DNA of 64,000 nt from Aquamicrobium lusatiense (GCF_014201615.1 NZ_JACHEU010000001.1:2375631-2439630), one strand, 5' to 3'. Positions 9,241-19,621 are shown, counted from the first letter of the stretch. Translations and numbers: made by a program. The notes: generated by a model not told the origin, from the sequence alone.

Positions 9241-9277
9241 AAATTGCGGCAATCCCGCAAGGGGACTGCCGCAATTT
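9241..9277 (-). terminator. Hairpin between ndvB and ndvA
   Basis: AAATTGCGGCA (9241-9251) pairs perfectly with TGCCGCAATTT (9267-9277), and an inner TCCC/GGGA extends the stem after one mismatch. It lies 50 bp past the ndvB stop and 190 bp before the ndvA start. The U-run is weak, so it may act as a terminator, a partial attenuator or an mRNA 3'-end stabiliser. The rest of 9052-9327 holds a second, shorter hairpin around 9139-9156 and no ORF. Confidence 0.65.
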
Positions 9278-9327
9278 TAGCGGGAAAGCACATGTCACTG
9301 GCAGGACAGCGAGCAGGCCGCCCTTAT

Positions 9328-12300
9328 TTAAGGCTTCTTACTGACGCCCACACGCGGCTGAGCACCATTAGCCGGCAAGGTTACGACAACTTCTGTCTGG
9401 CCTTGCGACAGCGGAAATGTCGTGCCGTCCAGCTTCCTGCCGTTTACCTCCAGCGAAATCGCTTTCGCAGCCCGGTTGCGCACGACCCGGATGGTCTGGG
9501 AGCCGCCGCCCAGAGCCAGTCTGGCCGTATAGCCATCCCAGTGCGCGGGAATGCGCGGGGTGATCTCGATCGCGTCACCACGCCTGTTTATGCCGAGTAT
9601 GGCTTCGACAGCTGCGCGGTAGAGCCATCCGGCAGAGCCCGTATACCATGTCCATCCGCCCCGGCCTGCCTTGTCGGCCGCATAGACATCGGCGGCCACG
9701 ACATAAGGTTCGACCCGATAATGTTCGGCAGAGGCCTCGTCCGTGGAGTGGCTGACGGGATTGAGCATGGAGAAGCATTTATAGGCTTCCTCGACGCGCC
9801 CCATTTCAGCCAGCGCAATGACGAACCACGTTGCCGCATGGGTGTACTGGCCGCCATTCTCGCGGACGCCGGGCGGGTAGCTCTTGATGTAACCGGGGTC
9901 CTTGTCCCAGTTTGCGAAGGGCGGCGTGAACAGCTTGAGTATGCCGTGCTCCTCGTCGACCAGCATTTCTCCGGCATTGTCTATGGCCGTGCGGGAGCGG
10001 GCCGGATCGCCCTCGCCTGAAATCACGCTCCAGGACTGGGCAATGGAGTCGATCTTGCACTCCTGCGACTCGCGGGAGCCCAGCGGTGTTCCATCGTCAA
10101 ATGTTCCGCGGCGATACCACTGGCCGTCCCAGCCACTGTTTTCGAGCGCGCGCTTGAGCACATCCGCATGAGCCTGCCACACCCCTGCACGCTTTGCATC
10201 ACCCTGTTCACTGGCGATCGGAATGAAATCGTTCAGCGTCCTGAGCAGGAACCAGCCGAGCCAGACGCTCTCACCCCTTCCCTCGTCACCCACGCTGTTC
10301 ATGCCGTCGTTCCAGTCACCGCCAAGGATGAGTGGCAAGCCCGAGGGGCTGCTGCGCTTCGCAGCAAGGTCCAGCGCACGGGCACAATGCTCGTAAAGCG
10401 GGACAATTTCGGCGGAAGGCTCCGGAGTGAAGAAGGCGTCGTGCTCGCCCTCCCCAAGCTGCGGCCCCTGAAGGAAGGGCAGCTTTTCGCGCAAAATGGC
10501 CCGATCGCCTGAAACCTCGATGTAGTAAGCAGCGGCATGGGCGAGCCACACCACGTCGTCCGATATCATGGTGCGAACGCCTGCACCCGTGCGCGGAAGC
10601 CACCAATGCTGCACATCGCCCTCGGCAAACTGACGTCCGGCCGCATTCAGTATCTGCGCGCGGGCAAGACCGGGATCATGGGCCATCAGCGACAGCGTAT
10701 CCTGCAACTGGTCGCGGAAGCCGAAAGCGCCACTTGCCTGATAGAACGCGGAGCGTGCGCGGATGCGGCAGGAAAGGCTCTGATAAGGGAGCCAGTGATT
10801 GACCATGAAATCGAGCGTCTTGTCGGGCGTCTCTACCTGAATGGTGTCCAGGAAATCACGCCATCCAGCCTCAGTTTGTGCAAGGCGGCTGTCGAAATCG
10901 ACGTTGCGGTGCCGCTCGATAAGTGCGGTTGCTTCCTGTGGGCTTTCAGCATCGCCGAGCAGCCACAGGAGTGTTACCTCACCATCGGCGGCAAGCTCGA
11001 CGTCGCGAGAGAGCGCCGCGCAGGGATCATCACCTGCCTCGATACGGCCCGAAAGAGGGCTGCCGGCGAGCACAGAGACGGGCTTCTCACTCGAACCTCG
11101 CCTGCCGATGAATTCCCCACGATCGGCAGTGACAGAGTCCGGCCTTTGATCGCTGGCAAGGAAGGCGACGCGCCCGCCAAAATCGAGATTGTACGGGTTG
11201 GTTGCGAGCATGGCGCCCGTCGCGGTGTCCTGCGAGGGAATGATGGTGCCGGCGGTTCTGGAACGATGGGTGCCCAGAACCCATTCGGCATAGGCATAGA
11301 CACGCAGACGCGCGGTGCCGGCCCCCGTGTTGCGGATGCGCAGGCGCGATATCCGCACCGGATCTGCAGGGTCGACAACGTGGGTAAGCTCCATGTCGAG
11401 CGCGCCGCGTCTGGCGCGGAAGGTCGTAAAGCCCTGCCCGTGGCATGTCTCGTAAAGCACGCCCGGATCACGCACCACCGCTGCCAGCGGAGAGAACGAA
11501 GCGCCGCTGTCGAGGTCATGAATGTAGATGCCCTCGCCCGGCCGGTTGGTCACCGGATCGTTCGACCATGGGGTGAGTTGATAATCGCGACTGTTGCGGC
11601 TCCAGCTGAAGGCCGCGCCTTCGGCGGACGTATGGAAACCGAAAGCGTCGTTCGAGATCACATTGATCCACGGCTGCGGCGTAACCGTACGCCCCGCCAG
11701 CCGCACCACATAGCGGCGGCCATCGCCCTCGAAACCGCCAAAACCGTTCCAGTTCGACAGCCCCTTGCCATCGGCCGTCTTCGGCTTCAGCGGCACGCTC
11801 GGCTCCAGTGCTGCCGTCGCCACCGCGCCGATGGCGACGCCGCTGGCTGTTTCGCGCGCCTGAAGCGCGGTGATTTCGGCACGCTCGATCTGATCGCTGA
11901 TCGTGCCGTTGCGTGTATGCAGAACCACGCGCGCCGAGGCCAGCAGCGTGCGATAGGTCGGCTCGTCCATCAGATCGCGCCGCACCGCGAAAATATGCTG
12001 GCGCGGGCCAAGCTCGGAGCCGCGCAGGCGGCTGTTTTCGCACAGATAGTCGATGGCCTGCTGCAGATCCTGGACATAGGAAGACGACTGCTCGTTGACG
12101 ATGACCAGATCGGCAGTCAGCCCGCGGGCCCGCATATATTCCTGATACCGCAGGCCCTGCGCCACGATCTCCAGATCGGCAAGGTCGTCGATGCGGATGG
12201 CGAAGATCGGGTAATCGCCCGAAATGCTGGTCGGCCAAAGGCTGGACTGTTTGCCGAGCCCTGCCGAAATCGCTTCCGAAGGCAGACGCATGTTGGCGTC

Positions 12301-15300
12301 GGGATAGATCAGATAACGCGCCAGACTTTGCCCGATGGCGGCTTCCGCAAGGCTGAGGCCGAGATGGCGGGTCTGCACCTGCGACCGGGTCCACGACAGC
12401 ATGGCCTGACGGGCAAAGCTTTCGGGATGGTCGAGGCGGTTGATGGCGTCGTCCAGCTCTTCCCGGTTGGCTCCCACGCAGGTCCAGAAGGTGAGCGAAA
12501 CCTTCTTGTTCGCCGGGACGCGGACTTTACGACGCAGCGCGGCGATGGGGTCGAGCGTGAAGCCCGCATTGCCTTCCAGCCGCGCGCCGGGTTCCATAGC
12601 CGCGGGATCGGCAATGTTGCGACCGCGCCCGATGAAGGCGCGCCTGTCGGTTTCGGCTTCCGTATCGCGGGCAAGGCCGGTGGGGTCGGTCACGAAATGC
12701 ACGGCGACGATGTCGGCCTCGCGCTGGTCGCGCTTGCGCCGCTTCGCGAAGATCGCGCCATTGTCGTCGGCGATCTCGGTTTCCACGAACATCTTGGAGA
12801 AAGCCGGATGCGCATTGTCCGAGACTTCGGGCGCCAGAACCAGCTCCGCAAAGGATGTCACTTCGATGTAGCGGTCGCTCGAACCGTCATTGTGAAGGGT
12901 GACGCGGCGGCCCTCGCCGTGGCCTTCGGAAATGACGATGCATTCCACTTCCGAGCGCAGCGACTGCACGACCTTGGCAAAAGTGGCCTTGTCGTCGGAG
13001 AAGTAGGTCTGTGACACCTCGCCGGGCGCCTGCTTCGGCTCCGCCGTGGCGGACCACCAGTCTCCCGTATCGACGTCGCGCAGGAAGATGTAGGAACCCA
13101 TGCGGTCTTCCACCGGATCCGGCTGCCAGCGCGTGACCGCCAGATCGCCCCAGCGGCTGTAGCCGGAGCCGGTCGCCGTCACCATCATGGAATAGCGCCC
13201 GTTGGACATCAGGCTGGTCGCGCGCAGCGCGTTGGCCGGGTCCGGTACGATGCGGGTGTCGAGGCTCTGCACTTCCTGCTCGTCGAGCAGCGGCCGTTCC
13301 TCCGCCTCTGTGCGGACCGTATCGGCCGGAATTTCGCGCGGTGCCTTTTCCTGAAGCAGAAGCTCGGCCGACTCGATCACCGGGTCGGAGTGGAAGCGGT
13401 CCCGCAGGCGGCCCTCGAACACGACGTTCGCCACGGCGGCAATGGTCATGCCGGAATGGTGCGCATAGTAGTTCAGCACCACGGCATGGTTGGCGCCTTC
13501 GGGCACACGCTGCGGCGTGAAGTCCACGGCGTCATGATAGCCATAACGCCCCAGCGCACCGATGCTTCTCAGGCGCTTCAAATTCTCAACCGCCTCGCGC
13601 GGCATGAACTGGGCTGCGAGAATGGTCGCATAAGGGGCGATGACGAGGTTCTGCGCGAGGCCCCGCTTCAGGCCAAGGCCCGGCACGCCGAAATTGGTGT
13701 ACTGGTAGGTGAGCTCACGGTCGCGCGCATTGTATGCCGCCTCCGAAATGCCCCACGGCACGTTTCTTGAGCGACCATACTGTATCTGGCGCTTGATGAT
13801 CAGATTGCTGGTCTGGTTGAGCAGGCTGCCGTGCGGCTCCTTCATCACCAGCGGCGGCATCAGATACTCGAACATCGAGCCTGACCATGACATCAGGGCA
13901 CCACGGAAGCCGATCTCGACAATCGGGCGGCCGAGCTTGAACCAGTGTTCAGTCGGCAGATCGCCCTTGGCGATGCCGAACAGGGAGGTCATGCGCGCTT
14001 CAGAGGCCAGAAGATCGTAGCAACTCTCGTCCAGCTGATGCTCATCGACGCGATAGCCAATAGAGAGCAGCTTGCGCTCGTTTCGCATCAGGAACGAGAA
14101 ATCCATTTCGAACGCGTAACGGCGCGCCCTTTCCCGCAATTTGAGCAGACGGGTCCGCAATTCCTCGACCGTGCGATCGTCGGCATGGGAATCGTGGACA
14201 TGCGCTTCGCAGGTGGCTTCGAGCCTTGCCGCCCAGTCGACCAGGATTTCGGAACGGGCGGAGCCCACTTCGGTATGCATGGCGACCGCAAGCTTGCGGA
14301 TTTCTCCCGACAGCACCGACAGGTTGATGGTGCGGATGGACGCCATCTCGGGCTGTTCCTTGATGGTCAGAACAGCGCGGCGCATGCCATCCAGCCGGTC
14401 GGCCAGACGCTGGCGCAGCGGCCGCAACTGGCGCCTGTCGTCCGGCAACTCGTCGAGGCTTTCATCGATGATGGCCACAACGTCGAGCACGCCTTCGAAA
14501 TCGCCGTGCAAGTGAACCGAAGGCGCTTCCGCCCACTCGGCGCAGGCCGCGGCCACGGTTACGAGGTGACCGGCGAGATTGCCGCTGTCCACGCTGGAAA
14601 TGTAGAGCGGATGCAGAGGGGCCAGCGTTCTGGTGTCATACCAGTTGAAGAGGTGTCCCCTCTCGCGCGGCATGATCTCGATGGTTGAAAGCGTGACTTC
14701 GATCCGCGAGACGGCATCGGCCATGCTGATCCAGCCGAAATCCCGGGCAGAAACCACCGAGAGCAGATAGACACCCACATTGGTCGGCGACGTGCGGGGC
14801 GCCACCACCGGCGCGGGGCTTTCCTGAAAATTGTCCGGCGGAAGATGATGGTGCTCTTCGGTGACGAAATTTTCGAAATAGTGCCAGGTCCGCCGTGCGG
14901 CGATCCGCAGTTCGTGCATGTCGCGCGGTGCCAGATGAAGCCGGTCCTCGGTTTCTGCCGAGCGGCTGATCAGCCAGGCGAAAGCCGGCGAGCCAACCCA
15001 GAACAGAGCGAAGAAGAATGCAACGAAAGCGCCGGTGGAATCGTTGAAAACGGGAATGGCGAGGCCGACGACGCCGATGATGACGGCTCCGTACATGGCC
15101 GAATAGTACGAGCCGAGATCGTTGGCTCCGCTCTTATGGGCCTGTGAGGCAGTTCGCCATTCAAGCAGCTTCTTTCGTGAAACGAAGAGCCTGTAGAGCG
15201 TACGGATGATTGCATCGCCCATCATCCATGCGGAATGGGCCATCAGCACCACGCGCAGCGCCACATTGGCCGTGCCAAAAGCGATGTCCCGCGCCAGTGC

Positions 15301-17883
15301 GGAAAAATGGCCGCGCGGCGTGGTATCCAGGCTCTTGGGGAAAAGGCCGTTCACGATGTTGAAGGTAGGCGCCATGAACAGCGTCAGGATCAGCAGCGCC
15401 TGCCACTGGGCGGCTTGCGTGAAGGGCAGCAGCGTCCAGCCGGCAATGGCCGCCATGACCCAGAAGATGGGTGTCAGCGTACGCCTGAGATTGTCCACCA
15501 TCTTCCAGCGCGACAGCGCCGGCACGCCCGAAAGCGGATTGAGGATGAAGCGCAGAAGCTGCCAGTCGCCTCTCGCCCAGCGGTGCTGGCGCGAGGCGTC
15601 GACCGAATAACGAGTGGGATAATCCTCGACCAGTTCGACATCGGTGACCAGCGCGGAGCGCGCGAAAGCACCCTCTACAAGGTCATGGCTGAGGATGGCG
15701 TTCTCGTCGAAGCGATCCTTGAGCGCGGCTTCAAAAGCATCGATGTGATAGAGGCCCTTGCCGGTAAAAGTGCCGTCTCCGAAGACATCCTGATAGAGAT
15801 CGGAAACCGCGAAGACGTACGGGTCGAGCCCCCTGTCGGACGAGAACACACGTTGCAGGAATGACGCCTCGTCGCCGGTGGTGAGCGACGGCGTGATGCG
15901 CGGCTGCAGAATCGTGTAGCCGGCGCTCACCTTCTTGGTCGCCGCATCGAAATGCGGGCGGTTGAGCGGATGGGCAAGCTTGCCGATGAGCTTGGAAACT
16001 GCATCACGTGTCGTGCGCGTATCCGCATCCAGCGTCATCACATAGACGACGCCTTCGGGAAGCGGTGCGTCCAGAGGCAGAAATGTCGTGTCGCCGTCGC
16101 CGCGCAGCAGCAGATTAAGCTCGTGCAGCTTGCCGCGCTTGCGCTCCCAGCCCATCCACACACCCTGAGACGGGTTGTAGAGGCGGCGGCGGTGAAGGAG
16201 GTGGAAGCGGGGCGTGCCCTGCGAAGGGTAGCGCTGGTTGAGGCGGTTGATCTCGGCTCTGGCGAAATCAAGGATTTCCGTGTCGGACTGGCTCAGTTCC
16301 CTGTCGCTGTCCGGCCAGTCGGATAGAAGCGCGAAATAAAGCTCATCGGAAACATTGGCGAGATGATGCACCTCGATGTTGCGGATGTTTTCCTCCACAT
16401 CATCGCGCGAACCAATCAGCGAAGGTACGACGACAAGCGTGCGCGATGCGGCAGGTATTTCTTCCTTGTAGTCATAGCCTATCAGCCGCGTGGGCTTCAG
16501 GAACAACAGCACTACCGTGTTGAAGAACCCGAGAGCGCCTTCGCTCGCTGGTACAGCGAACAGGATCAGCATGATCGCGAGGGCCCAGCCGGACAGACCA
16601 AGGGCGGCGAGCGCATTGCCGCTCATGTAAAGCAGCAAGGCGGTGAGGGCGAAAACGGGAACCGCTATGCCGGGCCAGCCCGCCTTGCGGAAAGATCGCT
16701 TCAGCGACAGGCCGAATGAGGGACGAAAACCAATTTCCTGCTCCAGCACCTCGCGGCGCGGCCCAACCAGATAAAAACCCACATCGGCTGTTTCGCCGGC
16801 CGACTTTTCCGCCAGCGCCACTGCGGTTTCGGCAACGTCATATTCCGACCGGCCCGAGCGACGGGCCAGTTCCTCGATGGCGGTCCTGTACTGGTCGCGG
16901 GAAGCGAAGTCGAGCGCTGCGTAATCGCCACGCTGGCGAAGCAGCTCGTCAATGCGGCTGACTTCCTCGAACCACACCGTCCAGTCGACATCATTGATAA
17001 GGCGCAGGCCCCTGATAATGTTGCCGGTGGTGACATTGCCGGCTGACAGCGTCTGGTGCTCGGCCATGATGATCTGTTCGGCGTCGGAGCCGGATTTCTC
17101 AAGCTCTCCTTCAAGCCACAGAAGCGCCCTGCCCGCATTCTGCGATCCGTCGCGGAGGCGATACAGAAGCTGGGTGGCGAAGGTCGTGTCGCGGGCATAG
17201 ACACCGTAACGGTCGATGGTCTGCTCACGCTCGCTGCCATCTGCAGAGGCAAGAGCCGTATCGGCAACCTCGTTCGCCACCAGACGCATCTTCCTTGCGC
17301 GCTCCACGCGCACGGCAAGACGTCTGAGGTTTTCGATGAGCACGAAACGAAGCAGCGAGGGCAGCGCCCATATCTCGCCGATCTTCATCGGTTCGACAGC
17401 CTGAAAGCCCTCCACGATTGCCTTGAATGTCTGGGCGGAAACAGAACTGTCGGAATGCGCCACATAGGCCCAGGCGATCGCCAGTGCGCGCGGCACGGAG
17501 GTGCCGTCTTTCAGCTGAAGCGTGGGAAGCTGCTGATAAAAGCGGCGCGGCAAGTCGCGCTTGATCTGATAGATCGTTTCTTCGACCAGATAGTTGTTGT
17601 CGAGCAGCCACTGGGCTGCTGGCGTGATCGTCTCGCCTTTGGCCTGAGCGGCATTGGTTGAACGGTACACTTCCAGAATTTTGGCCGCACTTTCGCGAAT
17701 ACGGTTCTGGAAATCGAAAGCGCCAAGTCCGGCAAGACTGTGCGTATCGCCCTCGGCCATCTGCCGTCCGAGCAGCCTGAGCCTGTCTTCCTGATAAAAT
17801 TGCGACCTGATCGGTTCCTCCGCAGCCGAAGGAATGGATGCTGGCTCGATTGTCAGTTTATCCGGGCTGGTCTGAATATTCAT
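9328..17883 (-). CDS. ndvB: Cyclic beta-1,2-glucan synthase NdvB/ChvB
   Basis: This very large inner-membrane enzyme of 2851 residues makes cyclic beta-1,2-glucans, periplasmic osmoregulated glucans needed for hypo-osmotic growth and host interaction. The order is a cytosolic N-terminal region, membrane helices near 410-460, a GT84 glycosyltransferase domain with a DAD-type motif (TLDADTRTTRDA, about 614-625), and further helices between about 815 and 990. Beta-sandwich/glycoamylase-like segments follow, then a C-terminal GH94 phosphorylase domain with GGDWNDGMN near residue 2520. The glycosyltransferase starts and lengthens the glucan on the protein, and the GH94 domain controls length. The frame is intact, and the length matches Rhizobiales homologues of about 2800 residues. 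Confidence 0.98.
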   Translation of the reverse strand: MNIQTSPDKLTIEPASIPSAAEEPIRSQFYQEDRLRLLGRQMAEGDTHSLAGLGAFDFQNRIRESAAKILEVYRSTNAAQAKGETITPAAQWLLDNNYLVEETIYQIKRDLPRRFYQQLPTLQLKDGTSVPRALAIAWAYVAHSDSSVSAQTFKAIVEGFQAVEPMKIGEIWALPSLLRFVLIENLRRLAVRVERARKMRLVANEVADTALASADGSEREQTIDRYGVYARDTTFATQLLYRLRDGSQNAGRALLWLEGELEKSGSDAEQIIMAEHQTLSAGNVTTGNIIRGLRLINDVDWTVWFEEVSRIDELLRQRGDYAALDFASRDQYRTAIEELARRSGRSEYDVAETAVALAEKSAGETADVGFYLVGPRREVLEQEIGFRPSFGLSLKRSFRKAGWPGIAVPVFALTALLLYMSGNALAALGLSGWALAIMLILFAVPASEGALGFFNTVVLLFLKPTRLIGYDYKEEIPAASRTLVVVPSLIGSRDDVEENIRNIEVHHLANVSDELYFALLSDWPDSDRELSQSDTEILDFARAEINRLNQRYPSQGTPRFHLLHRRRLYNPSQGVWMGWERKRGKLHELNLLLRGDGDTTFLPLDAPLPEGVVYVMTLDADTRTTRDAVSKLIGKLAHPLNRPHFDAATKKVSAGYTILQPRITPSLTTGDEASFLQRVFSSDRGLDPYVFAVSDLYQDVFGDGTFTGKGLYHIDAFEAALKDRFDENAILSHDLVEGAFARSALVTDVELVEDYPTRYSVDASRQHRWARGDWQLLRFILNPLSGVPALSRWKMVDNLRRTLTPIFWVMAAIAGWTLLPFTQAAQWQALLILTLFMAPTFNIVNGLFPKSLDTTPRGHFSALARDIAFGTANVALRVVLMAHSAWMMGDAIIRTLYRLFVSRKKLLEWRTASQAHKSGANDLGSYYSAMYGAVIIGVVGLAIPVFNDSTGAFVAFFFALFWVGSPAFAWLISRSAETEDRLHLAPRDMHELRIAARRTWHYFENFVTEEHHHLPPDNFQESPAPVVAPRTSPTNVGVYLLSVVSARDFGWISMADAVSRIEVTLSTIEIMPRERGHLFNWYDTRTLAPLHPLYISSVDSGNLAGHLVTVAAACAEWAEAPSVHLHGDFEGVLDVVAIIDESLDELPDDRRQLRPLRQRLADRLDGMRRAVLTIKEQPEMASIRTINLSVLSGEIRKLAVAMHTEVGSARSEILVDWAARLEATCEAHVHDSHADDRTVEELRTRLLKLRERARRYAFEMDFSFLMRNERKLLSIGYRVDEHQLDESCYDLLASEARMTSLFGIAKGDLPTEHWFKLGRPIVEIGFRGALMSWSGSMFEYLMPPLVMKEPHGSLLNQTSNLIIKRQIQYGRSRNVPWGISEAAYNARDRELTYQYTNFGVPGLGLKRGLAQNLVIAPYATILAAQFMPREAVENLKRLRSIGALGRYGYHDAVDFTPQRVPEGANHAVVLNYYAHHSGMTIAAVANVVFEGRLRDRFHSDPVIESAELLLQEKAPREIPADTVRTEAEERPLLDEQEVQSLDTRIVPDPANALRATSLMSNGRYSMMVTATGSGYSRWGDLAVTRWQPDPVEDRMGSYIFLRDVDTGDWWSATAEPKQAPGEVSQTYFSDDKATFAKVVQSLRSEVECIVISEGHGEGRRVTLHNDGSSDRYIEVTSFAELVLAPEVSDNAHPAFSKMFVETEIADDNGAIFAKRRKRDQREADIVAVHFVTDPTGLARDTEAETDRRAFIGRGRNIADPAAMEPGARLEGNAGFTLDPIAALRRKVRVPANKKVSLTFWTCVGANREELDDAINRLDHPESFARQAMLSWTRSQVQTRHLGLSLAEAAIGQSLARYLIYPDANMRLPSEAISAGLGKQSSLWPTSISGDYPIFAIRIDDLADLEIVAQGLRYQEYMRARGLTADLVIVNEQSSSYVQDLQQAIDYLCENSRLRGSELGPRQHIFAVRRDLMDEPTYRTLLASARVVLHTRNGTISDQIERAEITALQARETASGVAIGAVATAALEPSVPLKPKTADGKGLSNWNGFGGFEGDGRRYVVRLAGRTVTPQPWINVISNDAFGFHTSAEGAAFSWSRNSRDYQLTPWSNDPVTNRPGEGIYIHDLDSGASFSPLAAVVRDPGVLYETCHGQGFTTFRARRGALDMELTHVVDPADPVRISRLRIRNTGAGTARLRVYAYAEWVLGTHRSRTAGTIIPSQDTATGAMLATNPYNLDFGGRVAFLASDQRPDSVTADRGEFIGRRGSSEKPVSVLAGSPLSGRIEAGDDPCAALSRDVELAADGEVTLLWLLGDAESPQEATALIERHRNVDFDSRLAQTEAGWRDFLDTIQVETPDKTLDFMVNHWLPYQSLSCRIRARSAFYQASGAFGFRDQLQDTLSLMAHDPGLARAQILNAAGRQFAEGDVQHWWLPRTGAGVRTMISDDVVWLAHAAAYYIEVSGDRAILREKLPFLQGPQLGEGEHDAFFTPEPSAEIVPLYEHCARALDLAAKRSSPSGLPLILGGDWNDGMNSVGDEGRGESVWLGWFLLRTLNDFIPIASEQGDAKRAGVWQAHADVLKRALENSGWDGQWYRRGTFDDGTPLGSRESQECKIDSIAQSWSVISGEGDPARSRTAIDNAGEMLVDEEHGILKLFTPPFANWDKDPGYIKSYPPGVRENGGQYTHAATWFVIALAEMGRVEEAYKCFSMLNPVSHSTDEASAEHYRVEPYVVAADVYAADKAGRGGWTWYTGSAGWLYRAAVEAILGINRRGDAIEITPRIPAHWDGYTARLALGGGSQTIRVVRNRAAKAISLEVNGRKLDGTTFPLSQGQTEVVVTLPANGAQPRVGVSKKP

Positions 17884-18226
17884 AAAAAATCCGCGAGGCC
17901 AAAAAGAACCGTGGCTCGATCACGAGCAGTTCAATTGTAAACCGTTTTAAATGCAAATGGTTGCATCCGGCAGCAAATCCGGTTTTCTGAAGATCGTACC
18001 GCAGCACACACGAGCCAGCCTCCCCCCAATTCCGGTTGCAGTGACCGGAGCGAAAGGAGAGAAATCAGGCTTTTTCGTGTTTTGCGAGCAATGGGGCGGC
18101 GCCTGCGGCGCAGCTCCAATAAAGCTTTGCGACAGACCTTAACAAAGCTGCCGAATGGCGTGATGCGGACGCATCCTGTATCGCTGCGCGCCATCTCTGC
18201 AGGTGGCGCGCAAGCGACGTGTCACG
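17884..18226. other. 343-bp region upstream of ndvB
   Basis: This gap lies between ndvB and the ridA-like gene, both on the minus strand, and should hold the ndvB promoter and leader. Bases 17930-17965 next to the ndvB start are AT-rich. There is a short TCCGGT/ACCGGA inverted repeat near 18025-18050 and a longer hairpin at 18181-18215, listed separately. No ORF with a plausible start is seen, and I cannot assign -35/-10 elements with confidence. Confidence 0.6.
18181..18215 (-). terminator. Hairpin after the ridA-like gene
   Basis: TCGCTGCGCGCCA (18181-18193) pairs with TGGCGCGCAAGCGA (18202-18215 or so) with a single bulged base, leaving a loop of about 8 nt. It lies 11 bp past the stop on the minus strand. 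There is no U-run, so intrinsic termination is only inferred. The stem is stable enough to protect a 3' end. Confidence 0.5.
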
Positions 18227-18568
18227 TCAGATCGCGGCGGTAACGATCATTTCGACCTTGTACTGAGGCGTGGCAAGCTTGGCCTCGCCGGTGGCGCGGG
18301 CAGGCGTGTCGCCCTGCGGAACCCACTCGTCCCAGACCTTGTTCATTTCGCCAAATGTCGACATGTCCGACAGCCAGATGATGGTCTGAAGGATCTTCGT
18401 CTTGTCCGAACCTACCTCGGCGAGCAGCTTGTCGACCGTGGCCAGAATATCGCGCGTCTGCGCCTCGACGGTCTCGCCTTCGCCTACCTGACCGGCGAGA
18501 TAAACCGTGTTGCCGTGCACGACGATGTCGCTCATGCGCGGGCCCACTCCAATTCGACGAATGCTCAT
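18227..18568 (-). CDS. RidA (YjgF/YER057c) family protein
   Basis: With the start at 18568 (preceded by AGGAG in CAGGAGTGGAGACAG), the protein has 113 residues. Upstream in-frame codons look like leader, not protein. RidA proteins are trimeric imine/enamine deaminases that clear reactive 2-aminoacrylate made by PLP enzymes. The family arginine is present in PARATGEAK, followed by the VEMIVTAAI strand. It belongs to a subgroup distinct from canonical E. coli RidA, so the exact substrate is uncertain. It is divergent from the TIGR01244 gene across 212 bp. Confidence 0.88.
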   Translation of the reverse strand: MSIRRIGVGPRMSDIVVHGNTVYLAGQVGEGETVEAQTRDILATVDKLLAEVGSDKTKILQTIIWLSDMSTFGEMNKVWDEWVPQGDTPARATGEAKLATPQYKVEMIVTAAI

Positions 18569-18780
18569 TCTGTCTCCACTCCTGAAATTCTGACCGCCCT
18601 TTATGGGCGATAACTGTGTAGATAGCACATCAGATCCGGGCAAGCCTGAGAAATGCCGGAAGCCGCGGGTTGCGTAAAAAGCTGGCCGAAGGGTGGTCCA
18701 TATCTTGTCCACGAACTTCAGCTTTGGCATGAAGGTCCGGACGCCGCAGATCCCGCGGCACATTCTGCACAGAGGTAGCC

Positions 18781-19119
18781 ATGGATATCCGCCAGATCAG
18801 CGAAGACTATTCGGTAACCGGCCAGATTGCGCCGGAAGATATAAAACAGATCAGTGACGCCGGCTTCAAAAGCGTGATCTGCAACCGGCCCGATGGCGAG
18901 CAGCCCGACCAGCCGGGCAATGACGCCGTGCGCAACGCCGTTGAAGCGGCAGGACTGACTTTCCGCTACATTCCCGTCATCAGCGGCCAGATGACTGCGG
19001 AAAATGTCGCCGAACAGGCCAGTGCTCTGGCGGAACTTCCCGCCCCGGTTCTTGCCTACTGCCGTTCCGGCACGCGCTGCACCAATCTCTTCATTGCCAT
19101 TCAGCAATCAAAGGGCTGA
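18781..19119 (+). CDS. TIGR01244 family protein (DUF442, phosphatase/sulfurtransferase-like)
   Basis: This 112-residue single-domain protein has the dual-specificity-phosphatase-like fold of DUF442. The loop AYCRSGTRCTNL (about 92-103) gives C-x-x-G-x-R, the phosphate/sulfur-binding signature. The start region MDIRQISEDYSVTGQI is typical. In other bacteria this domain is fused to or encoded near a persulfide dioxygenase (Blh) and linked to sulfide handling. No such partner is nearby here, so the role stays open. GAGG lies shortly before the ATG. Confidence 0.85.
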   Translation: MDIRQISEDYSVTGQIAPEDIKQISDAGFKSVICNRPDGEQPDQPGNDAVRNAVEAAGLTFRYIPVISGQMTAENVAEQASALAELPAPVLAYCRSGTRCTNLFIAIQQSKG

Positions 19120-19137
19120 GTTTCGCCAAGGCCCGTT

Positions 19138-19163
19138 TCCCGCTGGATGGTTATTCAGCGGGA
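19138..19163. terminator. Short hairpin between convergent genes
   Basis: TCCCGCTG (19138-19145) pairs with CAGCGGGA (19156-19163) around a 10-base loop. It overlaps the stop of the minus-strand gene and lies 19 bp after the plus-strand stop. There is no U-run, so this is a modest call for a shared terminator. Confidence 0.4.
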
Positions 19164-19621
19164 GCGGCAAAGCATTCCAGTTCGCTCAGCCGCCAGCCGT
19201 TGGTCTTTGATGCAATGTCGGAGATTTTCCAGCTTCCACCGACCTTCTGCAAGGTCCAGACCATCTCGCGCGAACCGTCTTCTTCATCGGCAAACAGCCT
19301 GAAGGTGGCCGTCACTTCGGCGCGATCGCCGTTGACGCTTTCCGACAGTTTCAGGGTGCGGGCAAGTTCCTCATCATCGAAATCCTGCGCATCCAGCGCG
19401 GGATCGGAATCTATGCAGGGAACGCCGTCTTCGCTGTCCAGCGCCGCGTCATTCTGGTCGAACAATGTCTTGACCGGCTCGATGAACCTGTCGCGGTAGT
19501 CGGTATCTCCGACAAAACGGCCCTGCGTGTAGAAGAATTTCACGGCATCGGAAGCCGGCCCTGCCATCGCAACGGAGGGAACGAGAGCAGTAAGTGCAGC
19601 GGCAAGCAAAGGCAGTTTCAT
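19151..19621 (-). CDS. Small secreted protein of unknown function (DUF3828-like)
   Basis: Start at 19621 gives 156 residues. GGAGG sits 8-10 bases upstream and a clean signal peptide follows (MKLPLLAAALTALVPSVAMA, cleavage after AMA). The in-frame upstream extension to 19663 would precede the signal and is rejected. The mature part is acidic, with FFYTQGRF, an acidic stretch with one Cys (PCIDSDPALD), and a beta-rich half ending WTLQKVGGSWKISDI. This resembles periplasmic NTF2-like or DUF3828 proteins. Function is unknown. It is divergent from mutL. Confidence 0.75.
   Translation of the reverse strand: MKLPLLAAALTALVPSVAMAGPASDAVKFFYTQGRFVGDTDYRDRFIEPVKTLFDQNDAALDSEDGVPCIDSDPALDAQDFDDEELARTLKLSESVNGDRAEVTATFRLFADEEDGSREMVWTLQKVGGSWKISDIASKTNGWRLSELECFAAPAE

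Noticed and set aside
10537..13014. 825-residue plus-strand ORF opposite ndvB
   Set aside because: Antisense to the GH94 and linker part of ndvB, whose protein is intact and conserved. The composition (His/Arg/Gly/Val-rich) is typical of antisense frames.
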